Shown here: one piece after another, positions 57,538 through 64,000 of the stretch
Layout of the letters: every line of letters begins with the position of its first letter
Numbering within the stretch: position 1 is the stretch's first letter
Source: Phellopilus nigrolimitatus
Lineage: Eukaryota; Basidiomycota; Agaricomycetes; Hymenochaetales; Hymenochaetaceae
Direction: 5' to 3'
NCBI GenBank assembly: GCA_021029095.1
Contig: JAJOHG010000054.1
Coordinates: forward strand, 124,001 to 188,000
Length of the DNA stretch: 64,000 nt
The notes under the pieces: model-generated
Told to the model about the DNA's origin: nothing
Databases searched by the model: none
The model's input: only the letters and a program-made list of their open reading frames with translations
Position numbers and translations under genes: made by a program

Positions 57538-58635
57538 ATGCCTAAAGCTAAAGGATCGATCTCCAAGTCCACCAGAGCAAATAATCTTCACAGCACGGGG
57601 AATGTCGATGAACTCCATCACGACAACTATATACTTCCAAGAAACGAAGACGAGCGACGAAGGCGAGTCCAGACATTTGTAGACCTCGCGACGTCCTCCA
57701 TAATCATCTAATAGGGGTTCGACAGACTGGATGCCCAGCACGAGTATTTGATGGAGACTGTCCACCAGGGCTGCTTCTACGAGAAATCATACTACGGCGA
57801 AGAAATGTGGGATAATGCATTCGTAATGGACGTCGGAACAGGAAGTGGTACGAGTCCTACACGGGTCTCGAGAATGCGTTCATAGGGCATTGACCGTCGA
57901 ATTTATGTTATTATCTCAGGCGCTTGGGCTGTCGGCTTCTACAAATCGCTGAAGTGGCCAAAGACATCGGTCCAACTGTACGCCTTGGACGTCTCATCCG
58001 CGCTCTTCCCGCGCATTCCACTGGAAGGCTACCTTTGGTTCCACGAGACGTCGGTGCTAGATCTCGTGAGCGATGTTGTCGATGGACGAAAGGGGCACAC
58101 CTCCTTGAACTTCGTCCATCAGCGTCTCCTCTCTTGCGCACTGATGGCCACCCAGTGGCCTATCGCTCTGTCTCAAGTCTTCACCGCCTTGAATCCTCGT
58201 GGCGTCCTCCAAATCGTGGAACTTGCCTGGGACCGTTTACCGTCCGGTGTCGGTGATGCGGAGGGGAACACGGACGCGCTCGAGTTGCTGCAACAAGCAG
58301 TACTTACGCTATTCAGGAGGCACAGTCTTCTTATTGACAACGGCTGGCAACTCCCCGCAATGCTCAAGCAAGCGGGGTTCGAAAACATCGTGATAGAGGA
58401 ACGCGAGGCGCCGGTGGGCAAAAGTGCAGGAGAAATTGGCCGCAGAGGATCGGAGAATTTCAAGAAGATGTTCAAGAACTTAGGAGAAGCCGTGATGAAG
58501 AAGGACGGGCTTGGGATGTTCCAGTCCGAAGCAGACTACCAGGCATTGATCGACAAAGTTGAACAAGTATGGGATGAAATGAGCGACTGCCATTTCACTT
58601 TCCGCGTCATTTGTGCTAGGAAGCCTGTAACTTAG
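57538..58635 (+). CDS. SAM-dependent methyltransferase (class I, Tam/LaeA-like)
   Basis: Exons 57538-57666, 57715-57847 and 57920-58635, joined in phase by short GT-AG introns. The SAM-binding motif is VMDVGTGSGAWAVGFYK, created across the second intron; the segment before it (RLDAQHEYLMETV, CFYEKSYYGEEMWDNAFV) is typical of fungal methyltransferases of this type. A later WQLPAMLKQAGFENI matches the C-terminal fold. The first intron is only 48 bp; without it the frame meets TAA TAG. Such enzymes methylate small molecules or act as regulators; the substrate is unknown. A TATA box precedes the gene. It is one of the few undamaged host genes here. Confidence 0.8.
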
Positions 58636-59537
58636 GAGAAACAGCCGACCTGATTACAGTATACATTTAGCAATTATATTTTTGTCATGTCTTATAAGTA
58701 CACGCACCAAGTGTAGATGACGCGCTGGGCGATACCGCAGCCTCAAGCACAAGATAATAAGTAACAAAGAACGCCAAAACTTCGACGAGCATGATCCATT
58801 GTAGCTGCTTGTCGAAAGATTCGTTTTTGCTCTAGCAAATGGCCTTATCTTTAGTAGTTCGAGGCGTTGGGAAATTGCGGGTGACAAAATGCCTTGTCCC
58901 GTCTACACAAGCGAAAAAAAAGAAATCTTCTCGGCGAGAACAAGGAATTGGGCAATTGTAGATGACAAAATGTCTTGTCCCGTCTACACAAAAAAGAGAT
59001 TTTATACCATCCGCTTATTTCTTTTGGGATGCACACTCTTTGGCTTTAGAGGTAACGCTGAGGTCGGCCGTCTTGTCGTCTACATCGAACAAAATTTCAC
59101 CCAACACGGAGAGTTTGTGATAATTAGCAGGTGATCACATCCATAAAATATTCGCAAACGCGCACCTTGTTGGAGGTCTTAGCAACTTCGCCTGCTTCCC
59201 AGCCTCGGACTGTCTCGGAGCCGTTTCCAGTGAGCACCATTTGTTGGCGCAATTTCCGAAATTTTACGGTAGATTGAGAAATCGTAGGCGGATTCAAATG
59301 TAGTAAATACTAATGATCGTTGAAAGAGTTCCCTAATATGCAATCCAGCTCTCGGCTTTCTTTCGGCAGTAGTACTTGGAGAAAGTTCCATACGTGAGGA
59401 GATCGTTAAAGCGCGAATCGAGAAGAATGTGTAAGGAGAAGGCTCCATACGCGGGGTGTGCAGCTGCATGCTTAAAAGTACACGTATTACAACTTATTTC
59501 GTGCGCCGTCCCCGTAGTGAATTCTCATTCGCACCAC
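58636..59537. other. Intergenic
   Basis: No gene supported. Contains a dispersed duplication (58882-58910 and 58963-58991). Confidence 0.55.
58882..58991. repeat. Short direct repeat, about 28 bp, 81 apart
   Basis: GACAAAATG(C/T)CTTGTCCCGT plus CTACACAA at both sites, one difference. Confidence 0.8.
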
Positions 59538-60830
59538 CTACTGTTGTTTTAACTGCGGCGTGTCCGCGATCCTGTACGTAACTTTCTCTCCGCTGGCCTA
59601 TCGAAAGATGAGTCATCTGGAAAAGACGCAGAAGTGCACGAACATACCTTTCCGCTGCGCAGGTACTCCAGGCCGTCGCATACGCTCGCGAGCCCGGCGG
59701 GCATGAGCTTGATCGGCCCCGGCTTCACCTGGCCGGCCGCGAGCGCCGCTCCGAGGATCTCCGACGCCGTCCGCGCGAACGCGTGCTGCTCCGGACTGGC
59801 GGGCAGCTTCATCGGCACCTCGATCGCCTGCAATGCAATTGAATCGAGAATTGAGGCGGGGTGCGGTATATATGCAGCGAGCGGCGCACCTTCCCGAGGA
59901 GCATGTACGCCAACACGAACGAATGCTGCACGTCCGTCCGCGTTGCCTCGTACGGCAAAGTCGCGCTCACGAAACCCCCGCCGTCTCCGAGCGCCTGCTC
60001 GACCTGCCGCGGCGTCTCGCCCTCGCTGATGCAGTCGACCGCGTGCCGCAGCGCCCCGCCCGTCGCTGCCTTAATCTGCGCCGACACGTCCGCGTCGGCG
60101 TAATTAAACACACGGTCCGCGCCGAGGGACGTGACGAGGTCGAAGTTGCGCGGCGACGCGGTCGCGAGCACGCGCAGGCCGCCTGCGCGCGCGAGCTGCA
60201 CTGTGTACTGCCCGACGGCGGACGCGCCGCCCCAGACGAGGATGTCCGTCGGCGTCTCGGCAGGCGCGAGCGGGGACGGCAGGGCCTGCGCGTAATAGAG
60301 ACACATGCACGCGGTGTAGCCCGCGACGCCGAGCTGCGCGGCCTGCTCGAAGGACCAGGAGGCGGGGAGAGGGACGGTCGCTGCCGAGGACGCAACGACG
60401 TACTCTGCGAACGCACCGTTCGGATAAGCGGCTGCGCGCATTCATGGGGCAAATGTATGTGAGTACACGCGCTGTGGGCGGGGGCGGGGGGACGTACCGC
60501 CGTGGACTAGGCCTGCGACGCGGTCGCCGACCGTGAACTGTCCGGCCGGGACATCCGGCCCGAGCGCCACGACCGTGCCCGCGAAGTCGCAGCCGACGAC
60601 CGCGCCGACGCGAGTGTGGTTATCGACCATCTTCCCTGCCGCGCTGTTCAGATACGCTGCTCGCGCGCTGCGATATGTCTCAGGGGGTGCTCACAGTCGG
60701 TGGGGTTGCCCGCGGCGGTGGCGACCTTCACGAGGATCTCGGCCGGGCCCGGTGTGGGGACGGCGATTTCGCGCACTTCGGTGTTCCCGCCGCCGGTGAT
60801 GACGACGGCTAGCATCGTAGAGGGAGCCAT
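59538..60830 (-). CDS. Zinc-binding dehydrogenase / enoyl reductase-like (MDR family)
   Basis: Five exons on the minus strand: 60830-60695, 60656-60498, 60431-59890, 59827-59648 and 59597-59538; the first intron (38 bp) is uncertain. GroES-like N-terminus: TMLAVVITGGG, VVGCDFAGTVVALGPDV, GDRVAGLVHG. Rossmann domain: VWGGASAVGQYTVQLARAGG (NADPH loop), SLGADRVFNYAD, HAVDCISEGETP. C-terminus KVTYRIADTPQLKQQ. It lacks the structural zinc cysteines of classical alcohol dehydrogenases and resembles fungal trans-acting enoyl reductases and ToxD-like quinone reductases. The reaction is probably NADPH-dependent reduction; the substrate is unknown. A TATAAAA lies about 55 bases upstream (60883-60889). 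Confidence 0.88.
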
Positions 60831-60882
60831 GGCGATTGTGTAGAAGGGAGCTGGTCGGGTTTGTGTGCGAACGCACTGGGTA

Positions 60883-60889
60883 TTTTATA
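60883..60889 (-). promoter_or_regulatory. TATA box of the dehydrogenase gene
   Basis: TATAAAA on the minus strand, 53-59 bases before the ATG at 60830. Confidence 0.45.
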
Positions 60890-61656
60890 CAGGAAAACTT
60901 GAAGCTTCGATTCGCATTAGTGAGCAAAATGGCTGAGTAAATAATTATGACCGTAATTATAGGTAAGTAAGCATTATACAACCACACTACAGTGTAAGCA
61001 GGCAAAAAGCGGCACCTCTATAGGGGCCGCAATTTTACGAAGTTTGGTCTGAGATTTTAATTTTCATAATAGAAGTAAGAGAGAAACGCAAATTTAAGCA
61101 CTTTCCAGATTAAGCAAGCTTTGTTTCAAATTTTCGGGCAAAAAAAAAGAGAAAAAAAAAATCTTCTACACTTGAGACACATTCACGGAATTATTCTGCA
61201 CAATTGCTGTGAAGCTGGATGGGATGTAAGGTAATAAAATTCCGGTCGTCAAATCCCTGAGGTTGTGAAGGTTCGCAAGGCCATCTAAAGGCTGAAGCTG
61301 CCATCCAGACTTGTTGTAAAACAATAACCGATATTACGTTATATTTTTACCTTCCATAAAGGCAATGTATTGCATGTTTCAAATTTTCGGAGGCTGATTT
61401 TTTCAACTTCGGCTGAATGAAAACTAAGCAATAAGGGTACAAGGTACATGGTATTCAGGCATATGTAATTGGAAAAAAGGGGTCGAATGTGGGATATTAC
61501 GACCTCTGAAAGAAAAGTTTCACAGAGCTTGCCGAGCTACAGTATTTTGACTGCTTACATTGTAGGAGGACAGCGCCGGGCCCAATTAAATAGCGCGCTC
61601 GAGCACCGGGAAGCCTGTCTCTGTAATGCGCAAGAGAATTTATATGCAAGTCACTA
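60890..61656. other. Intergenic, AT-rich
   Basis: No gene seen. A-rich runs at 61140-61163. Confidence 0.6.
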
Positions 61657-62191
61657 GGGGAGCTCAAAGTTAAAATTGAGATTTACAACTCTCAAGCTCC
61701 TGCCTATTACAGCGCATCTCAACAAGTCGCGGCACGTCGGCTTCTGCGATCGCATCAGCAGGGTTCACAGCCCTATAACGTGTGATCGCGACCGCCGGCA
61801 ATCTCATCAGGAAGACTAGGGTTGGAAATAAGGTTTCTGAACCGTTCTTCTTTAGATATGTATGATTTTGACATCGGGTAACAAGTTTGTACATATGTTT
61901 AAGCCCTTTTCTGCAGTCTTCAACCATAATTTGGGCTTCAAGTGCCTGAAACATCCATAAAAAGACTTATCTATGATGGTGCTGTGCAAAAAAGGACAGA
62001 TAGCGACGAAAAATTCATTTTGACACTCATTTAGTAAATTTGGATTGTAACCCTAGGACACTTGAAAAATGCTCCGGCGTTTGCCACTGCTCGTTGACCG
62101 CGAGCTTAGATGCCGATGTGCCGCGACATATTGAGGTGCGCTGTAATAGGCAGGAGCTTGAGAGTTGTAAATCTCAAATTTAACTTTCCCC
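61657..62191. mobile_element. 535-bp MITE with about 90-bp terminal inverted repeats
   Basis: The left arm (GGGGAGCTCAAAGTTAAAAT..., through CTCAAGCTCCTGCCTATTAC to about 61750) is repeated in reverse complement at 62100-62191, with a 5-base gap and several mismatches. TA flanks both sides (61655-61656 and 62192-62193), the signature of Tc1/mariner-type elements. No transposase is encoded. Confidence 0.8.
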
Positions 62192-62614
62192 TACTAAGCG
62201 CGCTCACCTCAGGGGACGCCGAACAGGTGGTCGCCGGCGCCGGAGTACGTACGGCTCGTTTCAGCTAGTTGATCGTTCTTCCAGCGCCGACGTGTACCTG
62301 GTCACGAGGCGTGAAATGAGGCCGAGGCAGCTCAGGCGGTCTACGTCCTTGAGCTATTTCAAGGCCGATAGGTCCACAAGTTCAGACGATTGTTGAAAAC
62401 AAATCGTCAGCCGTTTCCTTCTAGAGCATCCACCACAAGGATACTTGAGCTGACCTTGAGTACCTCAGGCACCCGATAAATCCATGGCGTCAATGTGAGG
62501 GAGAGTCGAGAAATCAAATGGCATTTTCATTGAAATCTAGTCATGCCGTTCTGAAATATTCCACCCAAAGAGGTTTGTAACAAAAAATATAGCAAATTGA
62601 ACGCATCCAGCAAC
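62192..62614. other. Intergenic
   Basis: No gene seen. Confidence 0.5.
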
Positions 62615-64000
62615 CTAATCATATTGTTCGAAAACAAACCCTCCAGAGTCTGGTAGTGTCCTGCGCGCGTTTGACGTATCTGGCAGGGAAGATGTGACGA
62701 TTGCACTGCTATAATATTCCATGATGATATGGCGAGCAACTTTGTTATCGAGGTGTTCCAGCGCTCCGGATGAATTGCAATCTGAAAGCAGAGCGGCCGC
62801 TCGTGTTTGCGGACGACCATGAGGATCTCTAGCTCTTCCCCACGTACAGATTGCAAATCGACCGTGTCGGGATGGGAGAATATTACGACGCATGAAAAGC
62901 TCTGCTTTTGTCGCGGCTCGGAGAAGCAAATCGGGGTTGCTTTCGAGGCTGAATCGTCCAAGCGACAGCGTGCCTGGAACGCTTGGCCATTCTACAAAAT
63001 GTAGATGGAAGGGTCTCGACAAACGGGGATTGCTGGTTCCCCCAACTCCATCCCAGCAGTAAGTAACATCAATTAGCGAAAGCGAAGCGACATGCGGATC
63101 CTTGCGCCTTGCTTTCTCAAGGTCTAGCCAGTTTGAGGGATGTGTACTTAGGAAGATGGTACTCGGTGTTTCTGTAGCAAGGAGGGGAAGCGGAAACGAA
63201 GTAACGTGACCGGGATTGACTGTGACATTCACCCATGACAGTTGGATTGCTGCAGTCCCGCCAGTATTCAGTTGAATCTCGAAAGATGAACAGAGCAAAT
63301 AGACGGACAATCGCTGCCAAGTCCTGTAATGTATAGCGCGTGGTCGTTCACGATGCAGGATGGCGAATCGAAATCCTTTTCCGTTTCAGCCTGACACTTA
63401 TGTCAGTACATCGCATCGCATGTTGTATTGCTTACTTACGCAACTGTCAAACGATAACAAGAGTATCGAATGCCGCATCCAGTCAAGAACAATGGCCCCC
63501 CTAGTGATTCGTCCATCGAGAGTCCTTGCTCTGAATGAGATAAACAAAAGCGACGTGTTGACGGTTGGGCCGATTACACCCAACATAATATTGTCGTATC
63601 GAGCGACATTGCAGATGTTCTTCTCGTTTAGCGCCACGGTGCTCACAGGCGTGCATTTTCTCGAAGCAAAGCTGAGCTCAATCACTTCGATAAGGAATGT
63701 ACTTCCGCTGCCTGTCAGATTATTCATATAATCAAGGTTTTGTGTAGATACGTACGTGGGTACACCATGGTCCTCGGGACTTGATATGATGGATATTTTG
63801 ACAGATTCGCCAGTCGGGTTCATTGAGTAGGTGAAAAGAAGACATTTGATGAGGCCGTAGTTGCGTTCGAGCACATATGCGTCCTTTTCTACGTCCACGC
63901 AGCATAGTTTATCGTTCCAGAAGTAAATTATGTGTCGTTTATCAGGAAGAAGTCGGGGGTTGGTGAGCATGCTTTCAGGATCGAGAACGCTCAGCCAGAC
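62615..64000 (-). CDS. F-box-associated type protein, N-terminus outside the window
   Basis: Open on the minus strand from the right edge (TNPRLLPDKRHIIYFWNDKL). It may splice out about 43 bp at 63711-63753, then continues to FDSC and a good donor (63439). The next exon reads DFDSPSCIVNDHALYI and must change frame near 63323 to join TWQRLSVYLLCSSFEIQLNT; it ends FVFEQYD at 62615. The layout resembles the WD/beta-propeller-like C-terminal region of Agaricomycete F-box proteins. The frame change without an intron suggests a single-base deletion, so the gene may be damaged. Family assignment is by impression. Confidence 0.5.

Noticed and set aside
59179..59469. 96-codon minus-strand ORF
   Set aside because: No recognisable motif, no splice or promoter support, likely chance.

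Overview
The window looks like a repeat-dense, accessory part of a basidiomycete genome, most probably a mushroom-forming Agaricomycete. The reasons are short spliceosomal introns (about 40-90 bp, GT-AG), chromodomain Ty3/gypsy elements, a Plavaka-type (CACTA-like) DNA transposon, a DUF6532-type protein, and degenerate copies of fungal housekeeping genes. No rRNA, CRISPR or bacterial signal was seen. All identifications come from reading translated motifs; no database search was run.

Layout. 1-3388: 3' part of a Ty1/copia element with its 3' LTR. 3726-20920: a gypsy complex. It has one complete young element (two apparently identical 506-bp LTRs, a probable -1 frameshift site between gag and pol, and an extra zinc-knuckle ORF after pol). 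This shares an LTR with an older, internally deleted copy. A 6.2-kb block (14030-20204), bounded by a 12-bp inverted repeat, interrupts the older copy and carries decayed pieces of a plasma-membrane Ca2+-ATPase, a sulfite-oxidase-like enzyme and a DBP2-type RNA helicase. 20923-24253: a broken hypothetical gene and an eight-exon gene that may encode a TET/JBP-like dioxygenase. 24560-47470: a ruined gene for the RNA polymerase II largest subunit (RPB1). One intron holds a 16.3-kb Plavaka element (25382-41711) with clear terminal inverted repeats and a TT duplication; a GATA-factor copy and HSP70 pseudogenes lie inside that element. Further along, pieces of RPB1 are replaced by pieces of NOG1, SEC7 and TAF2, all in the same orientation. 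47586-54420: a small gene split by an intact gypsy element whose two 417-bp LTRs appear identical. 54667-56651: an integrase-core gene with one in-frame stop.

56652-64000 is calmer: a SAM-dependent methyltransferase (+), a zinc-binding dehydrogenase/enoyl reductase (-), a 535-bp MITE, and the C-terminal part of an F-box-associated type protein running off the right edge. The methyltransferase and dehydrogenase are the most convincing intact host genes.

How it fits together: little of the window acts as a pathway. It is mainly layers of transposition, with young intact retroelements inserted into older elements and broken genes. The most unusual feature is the density of truncated copies of unrelated essential genes (at least nine), several of them inside transposon boundaries or spliced into one another.
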